NCBI RefSeq assembly: GCF_039729145.1
Contig: NZ_CP155793.1
Span: forward strand, 2,914,001-2,978,000
Source of the DNA: Microbacterium sp. SY138
GTDB lineage: Bacteria; Actinomycetota; Actinomycetes; Actinomycetales; Microbacteriaceae
Direction: 5' to 3'
DNA length: 64,000 bases
This document shows positions 37,384 to 45,898 of the stretch, in pieces. Positions within the stretch are counted from its first letter, which is position 1, and each line of letters begins with the position of its first letter. A model generated the notes under the pieces. That model did not search any database. It was not told where the DNA came from and saw only the letters and a list, made by a program, of their open reading frames with translations. The position numbers were made by a program, and so were the translations under genes.

Positions 37384-37897
37384 GCGTGCGCGTCGTCCGC
37401 AGGTTACGCGCCGTTCCGGCCACTCCGAGCGCGCGATCGAGCACCGTCTTGGTGAGCTTCGTGGAGTGCACGCCGCCCGCACCGTAATCGATCCACAGGT
37501 CGTCGCCGATCAGCGCGATCCGCTCGGTGTCGCGGAGACGCTGCCGCAACGCCTCGATCGCGTCGCCCGAGGGCGCACCCTCCAGGAACATCGCGTGCAC
37601 GGACTTCACGTCGCCTTCGGGAAACGGCTGGGCGGATTCCGAAGAGACCAGCTGCGCATGAGTGCGGTGGATGACCGGAGTGTCGACGCCGAACTCATCG
37701 TGGATGGCCATGCGGACGGCCGCACACGTGGCAGCCGGATGCTCTGGTGTCCCGCAGATGATGTTGCCGCTCGCGATGTAGGTGGAGACGTCGTTCAGCT
37801 CGGTCTCTGCCGTGAGCAGCTCGCGGAGGCGCGACATCGGCACCCTGTTGCGGCCGCTGACGTTGACCGCCCGCAGGAGCAGGACGCTGCGGCTCAC
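37364..37897 (-). CDS. DUF1697 protein
   Basis: A 177-residue protein with the DUF1697 start VLLLRAVNVSGRNRVPMSRL and STYIASGNIICGT, and the later DDLWIDYGAGGVHSTKLTKT. The family is common and uncharacterised. Translationally coupled to the upstream isochorismatase gene (ATGA overlap). Confidence 0.88.
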   Translation of the reverse strand: MSRSVLLLRAVNVSGRNRVPMSRLRELLTAETELNDVSTYIASGNIICGTPEHPAATCAAVRMAIHDEFGVDTPVIHRTHAQLVSSESAQPFPEGDVKSVHAMFLEGAPSGDAIEALRQRLRDTERIALIGDDLWIDYGAGGVHSTKLTKTVLDRALGVAGTARNLRTTRTLIELTA

Positions 37898-38475
37898 GCG
37901 TCGGCGCTCTCGACCAGCTCCGCCCCCGCGTGGACGAGTTCGGCGAGTGCGGCATCACTGGTCTCCGCGGCGACACCGGCGACGAGGTCGGTGAGGATGC
38001 GGACCCGCACGCCGTGCGCGATGGCGTCGAGGGCGCTCGCCCTGACGCAGTGATCTGTCGCGAGGCCCACCACGTCCGCGCTGAGCACACCTGCTGCGGT
38101 CAGGATCGCACCGACCGTCTCCCCGGCCTCTGTCTGCCCCTCGAACATCGAGTACGCCGGTCTCCCCTGCCCTTTGAGGACGTGGTGCGTCACGGGATCG
38201 GTCGCGAGCAGCGGGTCGTACGCCGCCCCCGTGGTCCCCGCGACGCAATGCACAGGCCAGGAGTCGACGTAGTCGGGCGCGTCGGCGAAGTGTCCGCCGT
38301 TGTCGCCGTCGGCATCGTGCCAATCCCTCGAGGCGATGACCACCGCGTAGTCGCCCGTGTGGGCGGCGAGGAATGCTGTGACGGCTGCGGCCACCGCATC
38401 GCCCCCCGCGACGGCGAGGGCGCCGTCTTCGGTGAAGTCGTTCTGCACATCGACGATGAGAAGCGCTCTGCTCAT
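37894..38475 (-). CDS. pncA: isochorismatase-family hydrolase, nicotinamidase-like
   Basis: A 193-residue cysteine hydrolase. ALLIVDVQNDFTEDGAL (catalytic Asp), metal site in SRDWHDADGDNGGHF, KGQGRPAYSMFEG (Lys) and VGLATDHCVRASALDA (catalytic Cys). The DxH..H metal pattern and C-D-K triad favour nicotinamidase, which feeds NAD salvage; the symbol is by motif only. Confidence 0.85.
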   Translation of the reverse strand: MSRALLIVDVQNDFTEDGALAVAGGDAVAAAVTAFLAAHTGDYAVVIASRDWHDADGDNGGHFADAPDYVDSWPVHCVAGTTGAAYDPLLATDPVTHHVLKGQGRPAYSMFEGQTEAGETVGAILTAAGVLSADVVGLATDHCVRASALDAIAHGVRVRILTDLVAGVAAETSDAALAELVHAGAELVESADA

Positions 38476-38504
38476 GCTTCGAGGGTACGCGGTGCGGAAC
38501 GGGA

Positions 38505-38539
38505 AAGGCCCCGTGATGTTCTTCGCATCACGGGGCCTT
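38505..38539 (-). terminator. terminator of tRNA-Thr(CGU)
   Basis: 14-bp arms AAGGCCCCGTGATG / CATCACGGGGCCTT just downstream of the minus-strand tRNA; loop TTCTTCG. Confidence 0.85.
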
Positions 38540-38542
38540 CGG

Positions 38543-38615
38543 AGCCGCTTGTCAGAATCGAACTGACGACCTTTTCATTACGAGTGAAATGCTCTGCCGA
38601 CTGAGCTAAAGCGGC
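38543..38615 (-). tRNA. tRNA-Thr (anticodon CGU)
   Basis: 73-nt cloverleaf: acceptor GCCGCTT / AAGCGGC, D-arm GCTCAGTCGGCAGAGC, anticodon stem TTTCA-CTCGTAA-TGAAA with CGT, T-arm GTCAG-TTCGATT-CTGAC, discriminator T. CCA not encoded. Confidence 0.96.
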
Positions 38616-38685
38616 GTGCGACGCGTGAGCGGCGCGATCACCGATATTACCCTGTCTCGCGCTCACTCGCGAATCGAGGCCGCGA

Positions 38686-40239
38686 TCACTCGCAGCGGAG
38701 ACCGTCTTCCGGCACGACGTCGTCGAGCAGGAACGCCTCGACCGCATCATCGACGCAGGCGTTGCCCTTGTTGTAGCCGGTGTGGCCCTCGCCGACGCGC
38801 GTGATGAGGATGCCTTCTTCGAGCTGCTTCGCGAGCGACTCCGACCACTCGTAGGGGGTGGCCGGGTCGTTCGTGGTGCCGATCACGAGGATGGGACCGG
38901 CGCCTTCGGCCTTGATCTCACCCCGCGTGCCCGTGGGCGGGTAGGGCCAGACCGCGCAGGAGTCGGGGCCCGTCCAGTACGGCGCGATCGTCGGGGCACC
39001 CTCGGCGATCTTCGCGTTCGTCGCCGCTTCCGCGGCCGGGTCGTCTTCCACCGGGTAGTCCATGCAGTTGTAGGCACGGAACGCCTCGGCGGAGTTGTCG
39101 GTGTAGGTGCCGTTCTCTCGGCCGTTGTAGAAGTCGGCGAGGAACAGTGCCGAGGTCGGGTCGCCCTGAAGAGCCTCGTCGAGCGCCTGCGTGAGGTAGC
39201 CCCAGCTGTCCTGCGAGTAGAGCGCGGCGATGATGGCCGTCATCAGCGAGTCGGCACCCAGCATGCGGCCGTCTCCGCTTTTCAGAGGCGTGCTGTCGAC
39301 GCTCGCCAGCAGTGCGCCCAGATCGGCCATCGCCTCGTCCACGGTGCCGTTGAACGGGCATTCCCCCGAGTCGAGGCAGTCCTGCATGTAGGCGCGCAAC
39401 GCGGATTCGAACCCGAGTGCCTGGGTCGCCCCGACCTCGAGCCCGGGGACGGCCGGATCGATGGCGCCGTCGAGCACCAGGCGGCCTGCCTTCTCGGGGT
39501 ACAGCTTCGCGTAGGTCGCACCGAGGAACGTGCCGTACGAGTAGCCGAGGTAGTTCAGCTGCTTGTCGCCCAGCACCGCCCGGATCAGATCCATGTCTCG
39601 GGCCGCGTTGACGGTCGTGATGTAGGGCAGGATGCCGTTGCTGTTCGCATCACACGCCTCGGCGAAGGCCTTGTGGGAGTCGAGCAGCTCGGCCTCCCAC
39701 TCGGCCGTCCCACGGGCAGCGGAAGGAATGCCGTAGAGGTAGTCGTCCATCTGCGGGGCGTCGTAGCACTTCACCGCGGTCGAGTCACCGACTCCGCGCG
39801 GATCGAAGCCGATCACATCGAAGTTCTCGATGATGTCGGCTCCGACCGCGAAGTCGAGGCTGTTGAGGATCAGGTCGACGCCGCTGGCCCCGGGGCCGCC
39901 CGGATTCGTCAGCAGCGAACCGACGGGAGTGCCCTCGGCACGGTGCCGGACCACCGAGAGGGTGATCTCACCCTTGCCCGGGTCCTCCCAGTCGAGAGGG
40001 GCCGTCACGTCGGTGCAGTCGAAGCCAACGCCACACTCGGTCCAGGTGAGATCCTGCGAGTAGAAGGGCAGCAGATCCTCCGCGACGCCCTCGGTGTCGG
40101 GTTCGCTGGACGTCGCCGGCCGCGAGGACTGTTCGGGAATCATCGCGTACAGGCACCCCGAGAGTGCGACGGATGCGGCTGCGAGACCTGCGATGATCGC
40201 GGCGGCTCGACGCCAGCGGGAAGTCGATCGGTTGTTCAC
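38686..40239 (-). CDS. lipoprotein alpha/beta hydrolase, tripeptidyl aminopeptidase type
   Basis: Exported hydrolase (517 aa). Lipobox LSGC after RRAAAIIAGLAAASVALSG. Oxyanion region TNPGGPGASGVDLIL, FDPRGVGDS, nucleophile elbow LGYSYGTFLGATYA, Asp in IGTTNDPATPY, His in RVGEGHTGYN; the C-terminal TAP domain is complete. Relatives cleave N-terminal tripeptides (SlpD/E, Tap). Its start overlaps the holB stop (ATGA). Confidence 0.92.
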   Translation of the reverse strand: MNNRSTSRWRRAAAIIAGLAAASVALSGCLYAMIPEQSSRPATSSEPDTEGVAEDLLPFYSQDLTWTECGVGFDCTDVTAPLDWEDPGKGEITLSVVRHRAEGTPVGSLLTNPGGPGASGVDLILNSLDFAVGADIIENFDVIGFDPRGVGDSTAVKCYDAPQMDDYLYGIPSAARGTAEWEAELLDSHKAFAEACDANSNGILPYITTVNAARDMDLIRAVLGDKQLNYLGYSYGTFLGATYAKLYPEKAGRLVLDGAIDPAVPGLEVGATQALGFESALRAYMQDCLDSGECPFNGTVDEAMADLGALLASVDSTPLKSGDGRMLGADSLMTAIIAALYSQDSWGYLTQALDEALQGDPTSALFLADFYNGRENGTYTDNSAEAFRAYNCMDYPVEDDPAAEAATNAKIAEGAPTIAPYWTGPDSCAVWPYPPTGTRGEIKAEGAGPILVIGTTNDPATPYEWSESLAKQLEEGILITRVGEGHTGYNKGNACVDDAVEAFLLDDVVPEDGLRCE

Positions 40240-41393
40240 GGTTTCCTCCCGCTCGTGATCGTCACGAGCAAGCTTTCCAGGGCGAGCAGAGGAGCGACAT
40301 TGCGCTCCAACGACTGCCGCGTCTCGGCAAGGTGGTCAAGTACGACAAGAGTACGGGTCTCGGACCAGGCGGAAGCGAGGTCGGACAGCTCGGTGCGCAA
40401 CTCGCTGTTGATGAGGTCGTGGCCCTGTCCGAACTGCACCATAACCACATCGCGGAACAGCGACTGCAGATCGGTGAGAACACGGTCGATCCCGTCGCGG
40501 AGGCTCCGCGTGGCCCGCTTCTTCTGATCGTCTTCGAGTGCGGAGAGCTGCGTGCGCAGCGCCGGCGGCACCGCCTGCCCCTCGGCGATGCCGATGGTAC
40601 GCAGCAGCGAAGCGCGCTCCTGAGCGTCGCGTTCGGCCGTGAGCGCCTTCGCATCCTCCGTCGCCGCCTGGATGATGCGCCCGGCGACCTCGACGGCACC
40701 GCCGACTCCCCTGACGCCGAGGACGGAGCGGAGGGTCTCGTCTCGCCGACGCCGAGCCGCATCGTCGGTGGCCAGTCGCTGAGCCATGCCGATGTGGCGC
40801 TGGGCGTGCCGTGCCGCCTGCTCTGCGACGCCCGCATCGACGCCCGTGCGAAGACCGATGAGCCGGGCGACATCGGCGACATCGGGTTCCCGCAACCGCA
40901 ACGACCGCACGCGCGATCGGATCGTGGGGAGCAGATCGGCCTCGCTCGGCGCGCACAGGATCCACACCGTCTGTTCCGGCGGCTCTTCGAGCGCCTTCAG
41001 GAGCACGTTGGAGGTGCGCTCGACCATGCGGTCGGCGTCTTCGACCACGATGACCCGATAGCGCCCCGCAGAGGGCGCGAAGTACGAGCGTTCAACCAGA
41101 CCGCGCGCTTCGGCGATCGTGATGATGACCTTGTCGGTACGCAGTGCCGTGACGTCGGGGTGAGTACCGGCGAGCACCTGCCGCATCGCATTCTCGTCGT
41201 CAGGTCGGTCGGCGATCAACGCCGCGGCGAACGCGTACGCGAGGGTGGAGCGCCCGGAGCCCGGCGGGCCCGTGATCAACCAGGCGTGCGAGAGCGCGGA
41301 CGGATCGGATGCGGCGGCGCGGAGAGTGTCGACGGCGGCGTCCTGCCCCCACACATCCGCCCAGGGAAAAGGGGCGGGAACGGTCTGGGGCAT
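40236..41393 (-). CDS. holB: DNA polymerase III subunit delta'
   Basis: Clamp-loader AAA+ subunit (385 aa). WGQDAAVDTL start, Walker A-like GPPGSGRSTLAYA with Arg in place of Lys, VIVVEDADRMVERTSNVLLK, EEPPEQTVWILCA and sensor region PTIRSRVRSLRL. The zinc-finger cysteines seen in many homologues are absent. Downstream of tmk in the usual topA-tmk-holB order. Confidence 0.92.
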   Translation of the reverse strand: MPQTVPAPFPWADVWGQDAAVDTLRAAASDPSALSHAWLITGPPGSGRSTLAYAFAAALIADRPDDENAMRQVLAGTHPDVTALRTDKVIITIAEARGLVERSYFAPSAGRYRVIVVEDADRMVERTSNVLLKALEEPPEQTVWILCAPSEADLLPTIRSRVRSLRLREPDVADVARLIGLRTGVDAGVAEQAARHAQRHIGMAQRLATDDAARRRRDETLRSVLGVRGVGGAVEVAGRIIQAATEDAKALTAERDAQERASLLRTIGIAEGQAVPPALRTQLSALEDDQKKRATRSLRDGIDRVLTDLQSLFRDVVMVQFGQGHDLINSELRTELSDLASAWSETRTLVVLDHLAETRQSLERNVAPLLALESLLVTITSGRKP

Positions 41394-41464
41394 GCACTCA
41401 GCCTAATCGCGACCACCGACGCCCACCGCACGAGATCGTGGTCGAGCCGACCGGCCAGGTCGGC

Positions 41465-42094
41465 TCAGTCGAGAAGGGCGTCGACTCCCGCACGGATCCG
41501 TTCCGCGATGATCTCCGGCGCGGAGGAGGCATCGACGACGAGGAACCGCTCCTCTTCTTCCTCCGCGAGTGTGAGGAAGGCGTCGCGCACGCGTTCGTGG
41601 AACTCCGCCTTCTCGGCTTCGAGCCGGTCGAAGGGCTTGTCGGCGGAGTCCAGACGGGTGCGCGCCGCCGCAGGGTCGAGGTCGAGCAGGATCGTGAGGT
41701 CCGGAAGCGCGCCTTCCGCCGCCCAGAGCGACAGGTCTCGGATCTCGGCCGCGTCGAGCACGCGGCCGGCACCCTGATACGCCACGGACGAATCGAGGTA
41801 GCGGTCCTGCAGCACGATGTCGCCCCGCTCGAGCGCTGGTCGCACGACGGTGGCGACATGGTGAGCCCGATCCGCGGCGTACAGCAGTGCCTCCGCTCGG
41901 GGCGCGATGTCGCCCCGATGGTGCAGCACGATGTCTCGGATCAGCTGTCCCACCTCGGAACCCCCGGGTTCACGCGTGCGGACCACCGTGCGTCCGGCTC
42001 CTTCGAGCCACTCGGCGAGCAGATTCGACTGCGTGGTCTTCCCCGAGCCGTCGCCGCCCTCGAACGTGATCCATACCCCGTGCCCTGAGGTCAC
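41465..42094 (-). CDS. tmk: thymidylate kinase
   Basis: Phosphorylates dTMP to dTDP (209 aa). P-loop FEGGDGSGKTTQSNLL, RTREPGGSEVGQLIRDIVLH, VLQDRYLDSSVAYQGAGR (DRY motif) and the LID Arg region DKPFDRLE. ATGA overlap with the topA stop. Confidence 0.95.
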   Translation of the reverse strand: MTSGHGVWITFEGGDGSGKTTQSNLLAEWLEGAGRTVVRTREPGGSEVGQLIRDIVLHHRGDIAPRAEALLYAADRAHHVATVVRPALERGDIVLQDRYLDSSVAYQGAGRVLDAAEIRDLSLWAAEGALPDLTILLDLDPAAARTRLDSADKPFDRLEAEKAEFHERVRDAFLTLAEEEEERFLVVDASSAPEIIAERIRAGVDALLD

Positions 42095-44964
42095 GAGTCC
42101 GCCTTCTCCGCCGCCTTCGCTGCCGCATTGGCCGCACGCGTCGCCGCGGCCTTCTTGGCCGCGGCCGAACGAGCGGCGGACGCGGCAGCGGTGGTCTTCT
42201 TCGCTGCCGGCTTCTTCGCAGGGGCCTTCTTGGCGGCGGTCGTCTTGGCAGCTGGCTTGGCGGCGGTCTTCTTGGCTGCAGGCTTCTTGGCAGGAGCCTT
42301 CTTGGCCGCTCCGCGCTTGGGGGCCGGGCCCTTGGCACGCTTGTCGGCGAGCATCTGGACCGCAACCTCGAAGGTGATGTCGTCGACGGTCTGACCGCGC
42401 GGGATCGTCACGTTCGTCTCGCCATCGGTCACATACGCGCCGAAACGGCCGTCGCGGATGCGGATCGGCTTCCCGCTGACAGGGTCGGCCTCGAATTCGG
42501 CGAGCGCGCTGGAGGCCCGACGGCCTGCGCCGTACTTCGGCTGCGCGTAGATCTCGAGTGCCTGTTCGAGCGTCACGTCGAAGATCTGCGACTCGGACTC
42601 GAGCGAACGCGAGTCGGTGCCCTTCTTCAGGTACGGCCCGAACCTGCCGTTCTGCGCCGTGATCTCGTCGCCGGATTCCGGGTCGACGCCCACGATGCGG
42701 GGAAGGCTGAGCAGCTTCAGCGCGGTGTCGAGATCGATCTCGTCGACCGACATCGAGCGGAAGAGCGATGCAGTGCGGGGCTTCGGGGCAGCCTCTTTCT
42801 TCGAACCGCGCTTCGGCTTCGGAGCCTCGACGACCTCGCCCGTGGTCTCGTCGACCGCCGCGTCTTCCGACACGGGGTCGTTCTCCTGCACGTACGGCCC
42901 GAACCGGCCGTCCTTCACCACGATGATCTTGCCGTTCTCGGGGTTCTCCCCCAGCACGCGGTCGCCGGCGACGGGAGCGTCGATGAGCTCCTGAGCCTTC
43001 TCAGCGGTCAGCTCGTCGGGTGCGAGGTCTTCCGGCACGTTGACGATGCGCGGCTTGGCCTCGGGGTTCGCGGGGTCGGCCACTTCGAGATACGGGCCGT
43101 ACTTGCCGAAGCGAAGTGTGGCCGTGTCGGTGATGCGCGTGGAGTTCAGTGCACGAGCGTCGATCTCACCGAGGTTGTCGACGACCTGGCGCAGACCCAC
43201 GTGGTTGTCGGATCCGAAGTAGAAGGACTTGAGCCACTCGACCCGGTTCTGCTCGCCGCGGGCGATCGTGTCGAGGTCGTCTTCGAGCGCAGCCGTGAAG
43301 TCGTAGTCGACGAGTTCGGCGAAGTGCTCTTCGAGCAGGCGCACGACACTGAACGCGAGCCAGGTCGGCACGAGGGCCTGCCCACGTTTGACCGCGTACC
43401 CACGATCGAGGATCGTCTCGGGGATCGAGGCGAACGTCGAGGGGCGACCGATGCCCTTCTCCTCGAGCACCTTCACGAGCGAAGCCTCGGTGTATCGCGG
43501 CTTCGGGGTGGTGCGGTGCCCCTTGGCCTCCGCATCCGACACCGCGAGCTGATCGCCGACCGCGACAGCGGGGAGCGACTGGTTCTCCGCGGCGTCCGCG
43601 TCGCCGCGCTTCTCATCGCGACCCTCTTCGTACGCCTCCAGGAAGCCCTTGAAGGTGTACACGGTCCCGGAGGCCGTGAACTCGGCCTTCTTGCCCGCGG
43701 CGTCGACGGCGATCGTGACCGTGGTGGTCTCGTACTTGGCATCGGCCATCTGGCTGGCGACGGTGCGCTTCCAGATGAGGTCGTAGAGGCGCTGCTCGTC
43801 GCGATCGAGTTCCGACGACAGCGAGGCCGGCGTGCGGAAGTTGTCACCGGACGGACGGATGGCCTCGTGGGCCTCCTGTGCGTTCTTGCTCTTGGACTTG
43901 TACACCCGCGGCTTCAGCGGCACCGCGGCGTCGCCGTAGAGGGCCACCGCCTGGCTCCGCGCCGCCTGCACCGCCTGGGTGCTCAGCGACGTGGAGTCGG
44001 TACGCATATAGGTGATGTAGCCCTTCTCGTACAGGCGCTGGGCGACACCCATCGCCTGCTTCGCGCCCATCGAGAGCTTGCGCCCGGCTTCCTGCTGCAT
44101 CGTGGATGTCGTGAAGGGAGCGTAGGGGCTGCGGGTGCCGGGCTTCGCCTCGACCTTGGTGACGGTGCCGGCGCCCACGGCGTCGACGGCCTTCGCCAGG
44201 GCAGACGCTGCGGCCTCATCGAGGATGACGACGGCCTTCTTGAGCTTGCCGTCGTCATCGAAGTCGCTACCGCGAGCGAGCTGGCCACCGTCGACGCGCA
44301 CCAGACGGATCTTGAACGAGGTGCCGGTCGCGGCAGCCGCCGCATCGACGTCCCAGTACTCGGCGGAGGTGAACGCCATGCGCTCGCGCTCCCGGTCGAC
44401 GATCAGGCGGGTCGCAGCGGACTGCACGCGTCCGGCCGAGATGCCTGTCTTCACCTTGTACCAGAGCACGGGCGAGACGTCCCAGCCGTACAGACGGTCG
44501 AGGATGCGTCGGGTCTCCTGTGCATCGACGAGGTCGTGGTCGAGTTCGCGTGTGTTGCCGACTGCGGCCTGGATCGCATCCTTGGTGATCTCGTGGAACA
44601 CCATCCGCTTCACGGGCACCTTGGGCTTGAGGGTCTCGAGCAGATGCCAGGCGATCGCCTCGCCCTCGCGGTCCTCATCAGTGGCGAGCAGGAGTTCGTC
44701 GGCGCTTTTCAGCGCGCGCTTGAGTTCGGCGACCGTCTTGGTCTTCCGATCGGAGACGACGTAGTACGGGTCGAATCCATTGTCGATGTCGATGGAGTAC
44801 TTCCCGTAGGCCTGCTTGTCCGCAGCCGGGATGTCCTTCTTGTCAGCGAGGTCGCGGATGTGGCCGACGGAGCTGAGCACCTCGTAGCCGTCGCCGAGGT
44901 ATCCCTGAATAGACCGCATCTTCGTCGGGGACTCGACGATGACGAGCTTCTTGCCTTCAGCCAA
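42091..44964 (-). CDS. topA: DNA topoisomerase I
   Basis: Type IA topoisomerase relaxing negative supercoils (957 aa). Toprim KKLVIVESPTKMRSIQGYLG and ATDEDREGEAIAWHL; catalytic Tyr in EKGYITYMRTDSTSL; four C-terminal topo repeats of the GRFGPYL / FGAYVTDG type, then a Lys/Ala/Pro-rich tail (KKAPAKKPAAKK). The start is TTG 44964, eight bases after AAAGGA; a longer in-frame start at 44997 lies before that site. Confidence 0.95.
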   Translation of the reverse strand: MAEGKKLVIVESPTKMRSIQGYLGDGYEVLSSVGHIRDLADKKDIPAADKQAYGKYSIDIDNGFDPYYVVSDRKTKTVAELKRALKSADELLLATDEDREGEAIAWHLLETLKPKVPVKRMVFHEITKDAIQAAVGNTRELDHDLVDAQETRRILDRLYGWDVSPVLWYKVKTGISAGRVQSAATRLIVDRERERMAFTSAEYWDVDAAAAATGTSFKIRLVRVDGGQLARGSDFDDDGKLKKAVVILDEAAASALAKAVDAVGAGTVTKVEAKPGTRSPYAPFTTSTMQQEAGRKLSMGAKQAMGVAQRLYEKGYITYMRTDSTSLSTQAVQAARSQAVALYGDAAVPLKPRVYKSKSKNAQEAHEAIRPSGDNFRTPASLSSELDRDEQRLYDLIWKRTVASQMADAKYETTTVTIAVDAAGKKAEFTASGTVYTFKGFLEAYEEGRDEKRGDADAAENQSLPAVAVGDQLAVSDAEAKGHRTTPKPRYTEASLVKVLEEKGIGRPSTFASIPETILDRGYAVKRGQALVPTWLAFSVVRLLEEHFAELVDYDFTAALEDDLDTIARGEQNRVEWLKSFYFGSDNHVGLRQVVDNLGEIDARALNSTRITDTATLRFGKYGPYLEVADPANPEAKPRIVNVPEDLAPDELTAEKAQELIDAPVAGDRVLGENPENGKIIVVKDGRFGPYVQENDPVSEDAAVDETTGEVVEAPKPKRGSKKEAAPKPRTASLFRSMSVDEIDLDTALKLLSLPRIVGVDPESGDEITAQNGRFGPYLKKGTDSRSLESESQIFDVTLEQALEIYAQPKYGAGRRASSALAEFEADPVSGKPIRIRDGRFGAYVTDGETNVTIPRGQTVDDITFEVAVQMLADKRAKGPAPKRGAAKKAPAKKPAAKKTAAKPAAKTTAAKKAPAKKPAAKKTTAAASAARSAAAKKAAATRAANAAAKAAEKADS

Positions 44965-45044
44965 GGGTGCGTCCTTTCTTCGAAGCACACCATACACACC
45001 ACTGTGCGGGGTCGTTCACAGTGAGCGAGGTCGCGCTGCCGTCG

Positions 45045-45395
45045 CTATCCCTCGGGTGGCCCGGCACGGGCTCGGGAGACGGCTGCGAGTCCAGCGTACG
45101 CCGCCTGCACCTCCACGGTCGCCACGAAGCCCCTGAGGACACAGCCGGTGAGCACGGCATCCGACGCCCGCGCGACCCTCGCTCCGAGTTCACAGGGCTG
45201 CTCGTCGGTCGGCACGGCACCGCTCGCGGCGTCCGCGACGGCGAGCGCCGCGGCATCAGCGGCACCCGCCGCCCGCTGTGCTGTCACCGCAGCCCCGCCG
45301 ACAGCGGCGAGGCCGAGGGACAGCGTCGCCGCGACGGCGAGAACTCCCGCCGCGAGCGCCGAACCTGCCATCAGAGTCCCCCGTCGAGCGCGCAA
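45045..45395 (-). CDS. TadG/Rv3654c-like pilus-associated protein
   Basis: A 116-residue protein with an N-terminal helix (MAGSALAAGVLAVAATLSLG) after RARRGT, then Ala-rich sequence with a Cys pair (EQPCELG and LTGCVLRG). Typical of the last small gene in actinobacterial tad loci. Start taken as TTG 45395, within the tadE end; ATG 45371 is an alternative that makes a TGATG overlap. Confidence 0.75.
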   Translation of the reverse strand: MRARRGTLMAGSALAAGVLAVAATLSLGLAAVGGAAVTAQRAAGAADAAALAVADAASGAVPTDEQPCELGARVARASDAVLTGCVLRGFVATVEVQAAYAGLAAVSRARAGPPEG

Positions 45396-45766
45396 CTCCT
45401 GGCACGAAGAGGCAGACGGAGCACCGATCCGACGGAAACGTCGAGCGACGCGCTGACGCAGACGAGGTCGCCCGAGAGCGAGGATGTCATCCTCGCTCCC
45501 GGGACTGCGGACTGCACCACTCGTTTCGCGGTGCCCTGTTCTTCGCCGCGTCCGAGCAGGCGCGCCGCGTCGGCAGAGGCATCCTGCAGCGCCACCTGGC
45601 GGGATGCCGTGCCGAGAGCTCCCGCGCCGAGCAGGAACACCAGCACCACCGCGGGAAAAGCGAGGGCCAACTCCGCCGAGACGGATCCGCGGTCGCCCGC
45701 GTGTCGCGGCGCCGGCGACACCTCGCCGACGCCACGGGCGTTCCGGGATCGTCTCGTGATCTTCAT
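45371..45766 (-). CDS. tadE: TadE-family minor pilin
   Basis: A 131-residue pseudopilin-like protein: basic N terminus, DRGSVSAELALAFPAVVLVF (cleavage-site Gly, +5 Glu and hydrophobic helix), then ASRQVALQDASADAARLLGR. TadE helps assemble Flp pili. ATG 45766 shares bases with the stop of the broken DUF4244 gene upstream. Confidence 0.85.
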   Translation of the reverse strand: MKITRRSRNARGVGEVSPAPRHAGDRGSVSAELALAFPAVVLVFLLGAGALGTASRQVALQDASADAARLLGRGEEQGTAKRVVQSAVPGARMTSSLSGDLVCVSASLDVSVGSVLRLPLRARSCALDGGL

Positions 45767-45870
45767 CACGACACCGTCAGCGCCCGGCGCACGAGATCGG
45801 TGAGAATGCCACGCACTTCGTCCGATCGCATGATGACGACGAGGAGTCCTGCGAAAGCCACAGCAGCCAT
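45766..45870 (-). pseudogene. DUF4244 prepilin-like gene, 3' half (separated by insertion)
   Basis: Reads MAAVAFAGLLVVIMRSDEVR, GILTDLVRRALTVS to TGA 45766-45768. This is the C-terminal half of a DUF4244 Flp-like pilin; its N-terminal half is at 53789-53886. The two meet at ATGGC. Joined, they make a normal 65-residue protein. The remaining ATG could be used as a start, but the peptide would lack the prepilin processing site. Confidence 0.88.
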
Positions 45871-45895
45871 TGTCGTCGGGTTAGAGCAGAATTGA
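45866..45895. other. attL of the integrative element
   Basis: Core GCCAT (45866-45870; ATGGC on the coding strand of the pilin gene). The element-side arm contains TTAGAGCA, which recurs inverted at attR. It lies directly upstream of the recombinase start, as expected. Confidence 0.75.
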
Positions 45896-45898
45896 CCC

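Noticed and set aside
40236..41393. Damaged P-loop in holB (GSGRST)
   Set aside because: Delta' subunits do not need ATPase activity, so loss of the Walker Lys is normal for the family.
43201..45024. Plus-strand open frame of about 600 codons
   Set aside because: Antisense shadow of topA with biased composition.
45766..45870. Independent small membrane protein gene
   Set aside because: The frame begins exactly at the att core and completes the pilin half at 53886; it is a gene fragment.
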